A stretch of DNA of 64,000 bases. Origin: CALDTK01 sp963837005. Its GTDB lineage: Bacteria > Bacteroidota > Bacteroidia > Chitinophagales > Saprospiraceae. Below are positions 34,566 to 42,939 of the stretch, one piece after another (within the stretch, counting starts at the first letter, position 1; the number at the start of each line of letters is the position of its first letter). The notes under the pieces were generated by a model, which worked only from the letters and a program-made list of their open reading frames with translations, was not told the DNA's origin and made no database searches. The position numbers were made by a program, and so were the translations under genes. The stretch covers positions 62,001 through 126,000 of the forward strand of contig CAWIMC010000021.1 in the NCBI GenBank assembly GCA_963837005.1. The letters are read 5' to 3'.

Positions 34566-35087
34566 ATGGACTACTACCTGTTCCAAGACGACCAACAGCG
34601 CGGTCCTTTCTCCGTCGAACAGCTTCGCTCGCAGCGCCTTTCCCCTAAGACATATGTGTGGTATGACGGCCTGGAAGACTGGCGCCCCATTTCGGAGGTG
34701 CCTGCCTTAGTCGCCCAACTAACATCTCTTTCCGCGCAGGCCCCTGCTAGCGCCGCCAACGTCGGCCTCACCGCAATCCTCCCCGTACCTAAGGGGCCGC
34801 TCGCCTTCCTCCAGTCCCGTGCAGATCTCGTGTTGCTGATGGTTTTGATCCTGTGGCTCGTCGCAGACCTCTTCAATCTGGCCCTAATGACGATCGCCGA
34901 GTACGGCAGCGTTGGTTTCACAGTAGTGTCTGTGCTATCTTCTGTGGTCTGGGTACTATTCTCGCTAAGCGCCGTGGCGCTCGCTTTGCTTATTAGAGAC
35001 AGGACTTATCGCACGCCGGCCGTGGTTATCGCGGTCATCTTGGGTCTTTACAGTTGCTTCTCAGCGGTTCGATACGCTGTTTTGTAA
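34566..35087 (+). CDS. GYF_2-domain membrane protein
   Basis: 173 residues. The N-terminal GYF_2 domain is clear (YYLFQDDQQRGPFSVEQL, then YVWYDGLEDWRPISE). After a short linker come three to four hydrophobic segments, including LVLLMVLILWLVADLFNLAL and AVVIAVILGLYSCFSAV. It is the third gene of the GYF_2/DUF2752 operon. GYF_2 domains are thought to bind peptides; the partner is not known. Confidence 0.8.
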   Translation: MDYYLFQDDQQRGPFSVEQLRSQRLSPKTYVWYDGLEDWRPISEVPALVAQLTSLSAQAPASAANVGLTAILPVPKGPLAFLQSRADLVLLMVLILWLVADLFNLALMTIAEYGSVGFTVVSVLSSVVWVLFSLSAVALALLIRDRTYRTPAVVIAVILGLYSCFSAVRYAVL

Positions 35088-35136
35088 AGTAGCGTAGCGA
35101 GGTAGAAACCGAGGCCAATCCCTGTCGACCTGGCGC

Positions 35137-36906
35137 TTAGTCGATGATGAGTCGTAGCGACTTGGTCAGCCCTCTTTCGTCGCGCACGACAACATGATAT
35201 ATACCCGATGCAAAATCTCTCACATCTATAACAGCTCCCTGGTCCAACTCCTGCGTGAGGCGGCGGCGGCCCAAGGCGTCATAAAGTTCCACGGTGAAGG
35301 GGCCATCCACATCACTCTCGAGGGTAAAGGCTACCTGGGCCGGATTAGGGACAAGTACTATGTCCAAATCCCCTGCTTCGGTGAGTCCTACACTGTTCCC
35401 ACAGGATTGAGCGAAGACCTCATCGAGGTATGCCATTCGAGTGTGTATGAAGTTCTCGAGGAAAACCAGTGCATTCGGGTTGTACCTGTAGTCCTCCCAC
35501 CGTAGTGATTCCCGTTCGTAAACGCCGTTGCTCAGCAGCAGATCGTGCTGTGTGCGAAAGGCTTCGACCCAGGTGTCGAGCGAGAGTTCGTCTCTGCGCA
35601 AAGCATTCCACCTCGTAGCGGCCCGCTCGCTAAATCCTCCCGGACGACAGTCCAGCACGAGTCGCCGGAAAAGTCTGTTGTTATCGAAGATGCCGATTGG
35701 GTTGTCGGGTTGATATCCCCATTCTTGCGCAAGGACGTTGTCGAGGTCCCAGGGAACAAAGAAGTACGGACGGTCGCTGTCGTAGCGAGCGAGGAAGACG
35801 TTCTTCGCGATGTTGTCCCAGCCATTCAGCACGTTGACGAAAAGGAAATAGTCCACGGCGTTATCGATGTCGAAGTAGTCGGCGTAGCCCGCGAGAAACT
35901 TCTCCTCCGGAGCCTCGACAACGAACCGCACAAAATCATCAAGACGCTGCCAGTCGATTTCCTCGTCGGGGTGCTTGTACTCGAACCCTCCCCAGTACTC
36001 GCTGGTATTGTCGTACGGAGTCCGCTCATCAAAGGTCGTCGATGGCCCGAGATCGGCCCCGTTGTAGAGTTCGCCTCGGATGCCGTCGTCCCACTTCTTG
36101 AGCTTGAGCTGTTTGCGGTTCACCTTTTCGCCTACGGCATACAAGCCGCGATACTCCCCGTTAAGGAATAGTTCGACGTACTCGTGGCGTGCACCGTTGA
36201 CGCCTTCGGGTTCTTCGTCTTGGTAGGGCAGCTCATTCATGCCGCGCCACAGGTCGGAACTTACTTTGCTACGGATGCGGAGGGGCTCGACGTACATCGC
36301 CTGGAGGTTCCAGTCGTCGTCGGAGACCATGCCGAGCAACTGATAGTCCTGCTTGTCCTTACCGGTACTGTCGCTCCAAAACTCGATTTCCATCGACTTC
36401 TTATCGAATAGGAGGGTGAAGGCTCCGCGAAATTGGATGCCCACTCCCGCTTCGATGTAGGTGCCATCGCGCTCCGTGAGGGAAAACAATGCGTAGACGT
36501 CGTTTTCGTCGACGATCTCGTAGCGACTTTCAATAGAGACGAGCGGCAGCGTTGTGAAGTAAAGCGCAAGCTCTCTGCCGGTAGCCGCATCTACGAGGCG
36601 GTGTGCGGTTCCTACGAGGTCGTTCCCGTCGTTCGGGAGCCACTCGAGCTTTGTCCCCGGTCCGTACGAGACGTACTGCGGCCGAGCGGTGCTGTCGATG
36701 GAGCGCGTGTCTACGTTCGTTAAGACGAGGCCCCGCGATTCGTCCACATAGGTTTGCTGCGGCGGCACCAGAAGGATGTCTTGTGCGGTAGCGAGACTAC
36801 TGATGGCTATGCACAGCCACAAAGACAGCCCTATCGTCGGTGACGTCGGTCGCAGCACCAACAGACGAGTGCTAGTGGATCGGTATTTTTCGTATCGGTT
36901 TAGCAA
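35137..36906 (-). CDS. CotH-like kinase-fold protein secreted by T9SS
   Basis: 589 residues. A signal peptide (IGLSLWLCIAISSLATAQ) is followed by a CotH-like domain: FRGAFTLLFDKKSMEIEFW, then YVELFLNGEYRGLYAVGEKVNR, then FFVPWDLDNVLAQEWGY, the aspartate-bearing segment of this atypical kinase family. The last 80 residues are a T9SS type A sorting domain (PNPAQVAFTLE to GIYHVVVRDERG). Secreted CotH proteins occur in spore coats and cell-surface structures. The only in-frame start near the signal peptide is a TTG at 36906, so the start is uncertain. Confidence 0.85.
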   Translation of the reverse strand: MLNRYEKYRSTSTRLLVLRPTSPTIGLSLWLCIAISSLATAQDILLVPPQQTYVDESRGLVLTNVDTRSIDSTARPQYVSYGPGTKLEWLPNDGNDLVGTAHRLVDAATGRELALYFTTLPLVSIESRYEIVDENDVYALFSLTERDGTYIEAGVGIQFRGAFTLLFDKKSMEIEFWSDSTGKDKQDYQLLGMVSDDDWNLQAMYVEPLRIRSKVSSDLWRGMNELPYQDEEPEGVNGARHEYVELFLNGEYRGLYAVGEKVNRKQLKLKKWDDGIRGELYNGADLGPSTTFDERTPYDNTSEYWGGFEYKHPDEEIDWQRLDDFVRFVVEAPEEKFLAGYADYFDIDNAVDYFLFVNVLNGWDNIAKNVFLARYDSDRPYFFVPWDLDNVLAQEWGYQPDNPIGIFDNNRLFRRLVLDCRPGGFSERAATRWNALRRDELSLDTWVEAFRTQHDLLLSNGVYERESLRWEDYRYNPNALVFLENFIHTRMAYLDEVFAQSCGNSVGLTEAGDLDIVLVPNPAQVAFTLESDVDGPFTVELYDALGRRRLTQELDQGAVIDVRDFASGIYHVVVRDERGLTKSLRLIID

Positions 36907-37028
36907 CGGAGTGTCTCTAGTGGGCCGACTCCCACCTGATTATAAGCTGTTACGGCGAAGCTTTGTTGCAATCTCGGCCTACATGCCCGATACCACCTCG
37001 CTGAGTTAGGTGGCGTCTGTAGCCGTGT

Positions 37029-37823
37029 TTAGTCCACCACCCCTTTAAATCTCGCGGCCCCACCTTTGGCCATCGCTGCGTCCCGGAGTCGACCCAGGAA
37101 GGGGCTGGCGAAGATGAAGTTTTCGAGTAGCTCGTTGTCGGTGTCCAGCACCTCGGATTTGTTGCCCTTCCACACGAGTTTGCCCTGCGACAGCAGATTG
37201 ATATTGTCGCCGATCTCCATCACGGAGTTCATGTCGTGCGTATTGATGACCGTGGTGATGTTGTTCTCCTGCGTGATGCTCATTAGCAGTTCGTCGATCA
37301 CGATCGAAGTCTTCGGATCGAGACCGGAGTTGGGTTCGTCACAGAACAGGTATTTCGGGTCGAGGACGATGGCGCGCGCGATACCGACGCGCTTCTGCAT
37401 CCCGCCGGAGACCTCGCTCGGGTACTTGGCGTTCGAGCCTTGGAGGTTGACGCGCTCGAGTACGTTGTTGACGCGGTCGCGGTTCTCGGCGGGGGTATTG
37501 CGCGTAAACATCTCCAGCGGGAAAAGAATGTTCTCCTCGACGGTCATGGAGTCGAACAGCGCCGACCCCTGAAAAAGCATCCCGACTTGCTTGCGAAGTT
37601 CCTTGACCTCCTTGTCGTTCATCTCGCTGAACTTGTGGTCGTCGTACAGGATCGACCCAGAGGTTGGCTTAAAGAGTCCGACCAGGAGCTTGAGCAATAC
37701 CGACTTGCCCGCTCCCGAGAGCCCGATGATGAGGTTGCACTTCCCCGGCTCAAACTCGGTCGTGATGCCCTTGAGGACCTCCGTGTCACCGAAGCTTTTC
37801 TTGACGTCGACTACGCGAATCAT
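37029..37823 (-). CDS. MlaF-like ABC transporter ATP-binding protein
   Basis: 264 residues with Walker A (GLSGAGKS), the ABC signature (SGGMQKR), Walker B (LFCDEPNSGLDP) and the switch histidine (INTHDM). It follows the MlaE-like permease gene, so together they form a phospholipid or sterol-type lipid transporter between inner and outer membrane. An MCE-domain partner (MlaD) is not in the window. The C-terminal 30 residues past the ATPase are longer than in the E. coli protein. Confidence 0.9.
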   Translation of the reverse strand: MIRVVDVKKSFGDTEVLKGITTEFEPGKCNLIIGLSGAGKSVLLKLLVGLFKPTSGSILYDDHKFSEMNDKEVKELRKQVGMLFQGSALFDSMTVEENILFPLEMFTRNTPAENRDRVNNVLERVNLQGSNAKYPSEVSGGMQKRVGIARAIVLDPKYLFCDEPNSGLDPKTSIVIDELLMSITQENNITTVINTHDMNSVMEIGDNINLLSQGKLVWKGNKSEVLDTDNELLENFIFASPFLGRLRDAAMAKGGAARFKGVVD

Positions 37824-37859
37824 AGGGTGCGAGATGCCTGTTTGCCTGAAAGCGGTGCG

Positions 37860-38609
37860 CTAGTTGCCGGTCAGGAGTACAGCGATGAAGAAATCGGCCA
37901 GGAGGATGAGGATGTCCGACACCACGACCGCCTGTGTGCTCGCCGCCCCCAACTCCACCGAGCCGCCCGTGACGTAGTAGCCCTTGTAGCAGCTAACCGA
38001 GGTGAGCAAGAAGGCGAAGATGAACGCCTTCACGAACATGATGAACACGTTGTACGGCACGAAGAAGGTTTGTAGCCCCTTGATGTACGCGCCGCTGGAG
38101 ATGGTGCCAGGCAGCACGACCGCCATGTATCCACCGAGGATGGCCACGGCCGCCGCAATCGCCACCAAGATCGGGATCATGACGAGGGCTGCGATAATCT
38201 TCGGCTGGATCAGGAAGGAGGCCGTATTGACGCCCATGATTTCCATCGCGTCGATGTGCTCCTTCTGGCGCATACCGCCAATCTCGGAGGCCATGTTAGA
38301 GCCCACCTTCCCGGCGAGCACGAGACACGTGATCGTCGGTGCGGACTCGATGATGGCAAGGTCGCGCACGATATAGCCAATGTAGTAGTCCGGCACGAAC
38401 TGTCCGTCGAGCTGATAGGCGAACTGTACCGCGGCCACGGCCCCCATGAAGATCGCGATGATCGCCACGATGATCAGCGACCCGATACCGATGTCATCCA
38501 TCTGCCGAAGCGTCTCCCGCCAGTACACCGAGACCCGCTCTGGGCGGCTAAAGGCGTCGCTGAGGAGCTCGAGATAGCGACCGAAATGAAAAGCGAAATT
38601 CTTTAGCAT
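37860..38609 (-). CDS. MlaE-like ABC permease
   Basis: 249 residues with the MlaE/YrbE permease pattern: several membrane helices, the central GSNMASEIGGMRQKEHIDAM loop that couples to the ATPase, and MGVNTASFLIQPKIIAALVM. It is upstream of the MlaF-like gene with 36 bases between, one operon. It should form the membrane channel of a lipid transporter keeping outer-membrane asymmetry. An exact hairpin element lies 42 bases before its start. Confidence 0.9.
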   Translation of the reverse strand: MLKNFAFHFGRYLELLSDAFSRPERVSVYWRETLRQMDDIGIGSLIIVAIIAIFMGAVAAVQFAYQLDGQFVPDYYIGYIVRDLAIIESAPTITCLVLAGKVGSNMASEIGGMRQKEHIDAMEIMGVNTASFLIQPKIIAALVMIPILVAIAAAVAILGGYMAVVLPGTISSGAYIKGLQTFFVPYNVFIMFVKAFIFAFLLTSVSCYKGYYVTGGSVELGAASTQAVVVSDILILLADFFIAVLLTGN

Positions 38610-38650
38610 GCCTTACGGGGATAGGAGCGACCGCTCGCGGCGGCGGCGGC

Positions 38651-38665
38651 GGCTTTCGCCAAAAC
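38651..38665 (-). repeat. Hairpin element, exact copy, between divergent genes
   Basis: GTTTTGGCGAAAGCC on the minus strand, 42 bases upstream of the mlaE-like gene and 68 bases upstream of the divergent SDR gene. Confidence 0.9.
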
Positions 38666-38732
38666 TAAACGCTCGTCCGGCGCTCGACGAGTCAACGCTA
38701 GTTTCGGCCGCTGGTTTCAACTTTGCCCGCCC

Positions 38733-39459
38733 ATGACTCACCAGATCCGCCGCGCCGTCGTTACCGGGGCCTCCAAAGGCATTGGTCGCGCAACCGCCAC
38801 CGCGTTGTGGCGCGCCGGCTACGACCTCGCCCTCTGTGCTCGGGGCAAGGGTCCGCTTACCGCCTTTGCCGCCGAGTTGCGCGCAGAGCGACCCACGCAA
38901 CAGGTTTTGACGAAAGTCGCCGACGTGAGCAAACAGGAAGACGTAGAGGCTTTCGCCAAAACCATCCGCTCCAACTGGCCGGAGGGCCTCAACGTGTTGG
39001 TCAACAACGCAGGGGCCTTTGTGCCCGGGCGGACTCCTCGACGCCGCGGACGGCACCCTCGAAAAGCAACTCGCGACCAACCTCATGGGGGCCTACTGGC
39101 TAACGCGGGCGCTCGTCGATGGCTTGCGCCAAAACCCAGGCGACGCCCTCATCGTCAACATCTGCAGTGTCGCCGGACTTGCCGCCTACCCGCCCAGCGG
39201 ACCCTACACCGTTAGCAAATTCGCTCTCCGGGGCTTTGGGGCGGCCCTTCGGGAGGAGCTCAAGACTCAGAACGTAAAGGTGACCACGGTCTACCCCGGT
39301 CCGACTTGGTCGGCGAGTTGGGAAGGGGTAGACCTGCCCGAGGATCGGCTCATGCAGGCCGCAGACGTAGCGGAGGCGGTCGTTTCGCTCACGCGCCTCG
39401 GGCCCCAGGCCGTCGTCGAAGATCTCACCATGCGGCCGCAGGCAGGAGACTTAACCTAG
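38733..39459 (+). pseudogene. Short-chain dehydrogenase/reductase, interrupted by a +1 frameshift
   Basis: The first part has the SDR cofactor motif TGASKGIGRATA and ends at NNAGAFVPG. The second, in the next frame, resumes at GLLDAADGTLEKQLATNLMG and carries the catalytic serine in NICSVAGLAAYPPSG and the YTVSK motif. One surplus G in the CCCGGGCGG run near 39030 accounts for the break. The protein would have about 241 residues and reduce or oxidise an unknown alcohol or ketone. Three hairpin elements crowd into 220 bases: 38904-38918 (GAC/GTC stem), 38948-38962 and 39121-39135. Confidence 0.85.
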
Positions 39460-39545
39460 CGCAGGTGTCGTATTGCGCACGATAGGATTTTGTTTGCAGG
39501 ACGCCAACTAGTCAATCGCGATTGCCGTATACCTTTGACCACCGC

Positions 39546-40121
39546 ATGGATCAGGCTCGTACGTACACTTTTCTACTGCTCGAAGACGACGAATCGGATG
39601 TCTTCCTCATGAAGCGACAGCTTGAGCGGCACCTCGACAAGGTTGAACTCAAGGTTGCCTCCACGCAGGAGGGCTACGAAGCCCTGGTGCGAAGCGCCAA
39701 TCCCGACGTCATCCTATCGGACTACCGACTGCCGCGCTACTCGGGGATCGAGGCGCTTTTGTACGCTCGTGCGCACACTCCGCTGGTGCCATTTATCTTC
39801 GTGACTGGCGCCCTCCACAACGAGGAGCTAGCCGCCGACACCATCCTCCAAGGCGCGAGCGGCTTCGTACTCAAGAACAACCTCGATAAGCTCTGGCAAC
39901 TGTTGCCGAGCGTGCTGGAGCGAGGAGGTGCAATAGCGGAGTCGAGTGTCCCTGCTGCTCCTACTGAAGCCAGACCTTCCGCACCGGCCACTGCCCCCGA
40001 TAGACAAGTGGCCGAGCCTGCATCTCCGACCCGTGCTGATTCGCAGCAGATTGCCGCCAAACTCGCGATGGCAGACCCAGAGACGCTCGCCAAGATCGAG
40101 CGACTACTGAGCGGAGGTTGA
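39546..40121 (+). CDS. Response regulator with a single receiver domain
   Basis: About 191 residues from the ATG at 39546. The receiver domain (about 1-125) shows the acidic pair in LLEDDESD, the phospho-accepting aspartate in ILSDYRLP, the threonine in FVTGA, and the lysine in VLKNN. A proline- and alanine-rich tail ends in a short helix (IAAKLAMADPETLAKIERLL). There is no DNA-binding domain, so it probably acts by protein contact, like CheY or Rcp-type regulators. No kinase gene is adjacent. Confidence 0.85.
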   Translation: MDQARTYTFLLLEDDESDVFLMKRQLERHLDKVELKVASTQEGYEALVRSANPDVILSDYRLPRYSGIEALLYARAHTPLVPFIFVTGALHNEELAADTILQGASGFVLKNNLDKLWQLLPSVLERGGAIAESSVPAAPTEARPSAPATAPDRQVAEPASPTRADSQQIAAKLAMADPETLAKIERLLSGG

Positions 40122-40146
40122 ATATCAATTAGCCTGTCCCCGCCAC

Positions 40147-40809
40147 TTAGTTTCCGAAGCGAGCCCCTTCGAAACTTCCCTGCGTTTCGGCCGCCGCCTC
40201 GTCGGCGGGGCGGGTTACCCTTCGGAAGGGTAGGACGGGCCCCATCAAAAAGCAGTGCCGACACCGCGCCTCGTAGCGGTCCTCGCTCCCGAGCAGTACC
40301 ATATCCGTAGCAGCGGCCGTACGGTAGCTGTGCGTAGCGAGGGTCCCACACTGAGCGCAGATGGCGTGCACCTTGGTGATGTACTCGGCCACCGCCAGCA
40401 GATTGGGGATCGGTCCAAAGGGACGCCCGCGAAAATCCATGTCCAAGCCAGCAACGATGACGCGCTTACCCTGCTCGGCGAGCTGTTCGCAAGCCTGTGG
40501 GAGGGCGTCGTCGAAGAACTGTGCTTCGTCGATCCCGACGACGTCCGCCCCGCTGTCGACCACCGCGGCGGCGAGAGCCCGAGCATTTGCCACTGGTTGT
40601 CCTGGGTACTGGCGTCGGTCGTGACTGACGACGTCCTCGGCGTGGTAGCGACGATCGGTAGTGGGTTTGTATACCGCGACGCGCTGTCCTGCGATCTCGG
40701 CGCGCCGCAGACGTCGGATGAGTTCCTCGGTCTTCCCACTGAACATCGAGCCACAGATTGCCTCGATCCAGCCACTGCGTTGCCCGCGATGATGGGGTTC
40801 TAAAAACAT
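40147..40809 (-). CDS. tdk: Thymidine kinase
   Basis: About 220 residues from the ATG at 40809; a longer frame reads through the divergent gene's promoter region and is not credible. The P-loop is GSMFSGKTEELIRRL, Walker B with the acidic pair is GIDEAQFF, and the zinc-binding CAQC and CRHC pairs of the lasso region are present. It phosphorylates thymidine in the salvage pathway. The gene is divergent from the hypothetical gene at 40879. Confidence 0.93.
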   Translation of the reverse strand: MFLEPHHRGQRSGWIEAICGSMFSGKTEELIRRLRRAEIAGQRVAVYKPTTDRRYHAEDVVSHDRRQYPGQPVANARALAAAVVDSGADVVGIDEAQFFDDALPQACEQLAEQGKRVIVAGLDMDFRGRPFGPIPNLLAVAEYITKVHAICAQCGTLATHSYRTAAATDMVLLGSEDRYEARCRHCFLMGPVLPFRRVTRPADEAAAETQGSFEGARFGN

Positions 40810-40839
40810 GGCCGGTAAGGTAGGCGTCGGTGCTAGACA

Positions 40840-40871
40840 TTGGCCGCGCTTCGCGGTCGGGAGTAGCTTTG
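40840..40871 (+). promoter_or_regulatory. Bacteroidota-type promoter
   Basis: TTG at 40840-40842 and TAGCTTTG at 40864-40871 match the -33 and -7 boxes with 21 bases between. The -7 box ends 7 bases before the ATG at 40879, giving a very short leader if it is used. Confidence 0.45.
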
Positions 40872-40878
40872 CCGCCGT

Positions 40879-41796
40879 ATGGATATCTCGCAAGCACATG
40901 CACTCCTGGTCCGCATCAATCGCCTCTTCGACGACTACGCCCTCGGAGATTCTGCTCCGTCTAGTCTCGAGCGCGACCTCCTGCGGGAGTACACGCGGCG
41001 CTTTTACGAAGCCCTTCAGGAGGAGCCTAACGCCGGTGCCGTCGGTAAGACCAAGCAACCTACACCTGTCGCAACCGCCTCACCGCCGCAAGAACCAGCG
41101 CGGTATGAGAAGCCCACGCCTTCTTCAATGCCCGTAGCGCAACCCGTTGCGCCGCCGCCTGCAATAGAACGACAGCGTCCACAAACAGCCTCTCGCACAG
41201 ATGAGCAGGTTCCTACGCCCGAACTGGTCACCCAGCGTCCAACCATCATCTTCGCGGACTTCGAGTCCGAGACAGCGCCTCCACGTGTAGCTGCACCAGC
41301 TCCCGCACCGCGTCCGGCCAGGTTGCAGCCAGCGTATATATCGGTGCCGGACGAGGTCGAGGCGGACGTGCAGCGTATCGAAGCCACGCCTCAGGCCTTC
41401 CGACAAGACGTCCCCGAACAGGTCGCCGACATCGCGCCAACAACGCAAAGCGCTCGTCCCGCCTCGCCCGCCTCAATCGCCGACCTCGAACCCGCCCTCC
41501 GGGAGCTTTTCGCCGTCGAGCGCGCCCAGGACCTCAGTAGCCGGATTGGCAATACGCCCATTGCCGATCTGTCTGTTGGATTGCCGCTCAACGAGCGCAT
41601 TCAATTCGCCGCCGAACTTTTCAGCGGTGACGCCGACCTCATGCTCGAGACCCTTCGTAAGCTCAATGGAGCCGCGAGCTACGACCAGGCTGCCGTCTCG
41701 CTCGCGTCCACGGCGCGACGCTTTGATTGGGGCGACGGCGAGAAGCACGCAAGTGCCCGAGCCTTCGTAAAAAGGGTCTGGCGCCGGTTCGCTTAA
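40879..41796 (+). CDS. Hypothetical two-domain protein with disordered middle
   Basis: 305 residues, not recognised. A short N-terminal helical module (MDISQAHALLVRINRLFDDY, then LERDLLREYTRRFYEAL) is followed by about 140 residues rich in Pro, Ala, Thr and Gln, probably disordered. A C-terminal helical domain ends the protein (LRELFAVERAQDLSSRIG, IQFAAELFSGDADLMLETL). The N-terminal helices could mediate dimerisation. No signal peptide or membrane helix is seen. Confidence 0.65.
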   Translation: MDISQAHALLVRINRLFDDYALGDSAPSSLERDLLREYTRRFYEALQEEPNAGAVGKTKQPTPVATASPPQEPARYEKPTPSSMPVAQPVAPPPAIERQRPQTASRTDEQVPTPELVTQRPTIIFADFESETAPPRVAAPAPAPRPARLQPAYISVPDEVEADVQRIEATPQAFRQDVPEQVADIAPTTQSARPASPASIADLEPALRELFAVERAQDLSSRIGNTPIADLSVGLPLNERIQFAAELFSGDADLMLETLRKLNGAASYDQAAVSLASTARRFDWGDGEKHASARAFVKRVWRRFA

Positions 41797-41808
41797 GTTT
41801 GGGAGTCC

Positions 41809-42429
41809 ATGGCAGACTTCCTCCCCGGCGACTACTGGGCCTTTATCGGCCTCAGCTTCGTGTTAGCGCTAACGCCGGGTCCTGATGTGCTGTACGTGTT
41901 GAGCCGCTCTTTGGCGCAGGGTACGCGCGCCGGACTGGTGGCGGCGAGCGGGTTCGCGCTCGGCAATATTGTCCACACGCTAATCGTCGCCTCCGGACTC
42001 GGGACGCTATTATTGGCGCAGCCGGACCTCCTCGCCACGGTACGCTACATCGGCGTGCTGTACCTCATCTACGTCGGCGTCGTCATGATCAAACGAGCCG
42101 AACCTATCGACGCGCAGATGGTGGGCCCTTCGAGCAGCACGCAGATCTTCCGCCAGAGCATCATTGCCAATCTGCTCAACCCGAAAGTCATCCTGTTTTT
42201 TGTGAGCCTCTTCCCGCAGTTTGTCGACCGACCAGAGAAAGCCTTCTCGCAGACGCTGTTGCTTGGTGCGAGTTTCATTGTCGTTACGATGATGTGTTTC
42301 GGAGGGGTGGCTCTGCTGGCCGGTCGCGCCAACACTTTTTTTGGGACGGATGCTGGGCGGCAAGTGCGCCTTCAGCAGATCGGTGGCGGGGCGCTGTTGC
42401 TCGTGGCGGTCTGGTTGGCGTGGCCGTGA
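41809..42429 (+). CDS. LysE-family translocator
   Basis: 206 residues, six hydrophobic segments, with the family opening FVLALTPGPDVLYVLSRSLAQG and the conserved NLLNPKVILFFVSLFPQFV. LysE/RhtB proteins export amino acids or their derivatives using the proton-motive force; the substrate is not predictable. The gene starts 12 bases after the upstream stop, probably in one transcript with it. It converges on trxA. Confidence 0.9.
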   Translation: MADFLPGDYWAFIGLSFVLALTPGPDVLYVLSRSLAQGTRAGLVAASGFALGNIVHTLIVASGLGTLLLAQPDLLATVRYIGVLYLIYVGVVMIKRAEPIDAQMVGPSSSTQIFRQSIIANLLNPKVILFFVSLFPQFVDRPEKAFSQTLLLGASFIVVTMMCFGGVALLAGRANTFFGTDAGRQVRLQQIGGGALLLVAVWLAWP

Positions 42430-42451
42430 GCAATATTCCAGACATTCCTCC

Positions 42452-42772
42452 CTACACTGCCCCAAGCTCCAGAACCTTCGCCTTTAGCTCCTGAATTGGC
42501 CGTGCGCCCGCCTCTCGGTACTTCAGTTCGCCATTCTGAAAGATCATGATTGTTGGGATGCTCTGTACCTGGAGTTGCCCGGCGATCGCCTGATTTTTGT
42601 CGACGTCGATCTTCACGACGCGCACCTTATCGCCCATGTCCTCTTTGAACCTCTGTAGTTGTGGGGCGAAAGCCTTGCACGGTCCGCACCAATCAGCGTA
42701 GAAGTCGATAAGCACAGGGGTGGGGGAGTCGATGAGTGCCTCGAAGGAGGTCTTTTGTTTTTGCGTAGGCAT
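42452..42772 (-). CDS. trxA: Thioredoxin
   Basis: 106 residues from the ATG at 42772 (longer frames upstream run through non-coding sequence). It has the active site DFYADWCGPCKAF and the cis-proline loop VQSIPTIMIF. Thioredoxin reduces protein disulfides in the cytoplasm; no signal peptide is present. The first codons overlap a hairpin-like variant with a TGC/GCA stem and GTAG loop at 42757-42771. Confidence 0.93.
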   Translation of the reverse strand: MPTQKQKTSFEALIDSPTPVLIDFYADWCGPCKAFAPQLQRFKEDMGDKVRVVKIDVDKNQAIAGQLQVQSIPTIMIFQNGELKYREAGARPIQELKAKVLELGAV

Positions 42773-42886
42773 GTTGTCTGAACATCCAAAGTAACTCGTT
42801 GGATCGAGCGGGTGATAGAACGCAATAGGTGCAATGACTCGCCAAGATTCGCAAAGCGCTATCGGGCCAAGCAGTAGGCGCCCCTG

Positions 42887-42935
42887 CTCTTTGCGCACCC
42901 TCGCGGCCCTTTGCGAGCCGAAGGCTTTGCGTTCC
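42887..42935. repeat. Diverged CGCAAAG-type repeat between aroA and trxA
   Basis: Runs of CTTTGCG recur in this stretch, at the 3' end of aroA and in the leader region of trxA. It resembles the tracts at 1361 and 32190 but is more diverged. Confidence 0.5.
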
Positions 42936-42939
42936 ATCA

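Noticed and set aside
38651..38665. Hairpin elements as Rho-independent terminators
   Set aside because: The stem is only 3 bp, the T run is on the 5' side, and many copies lie inside genes.
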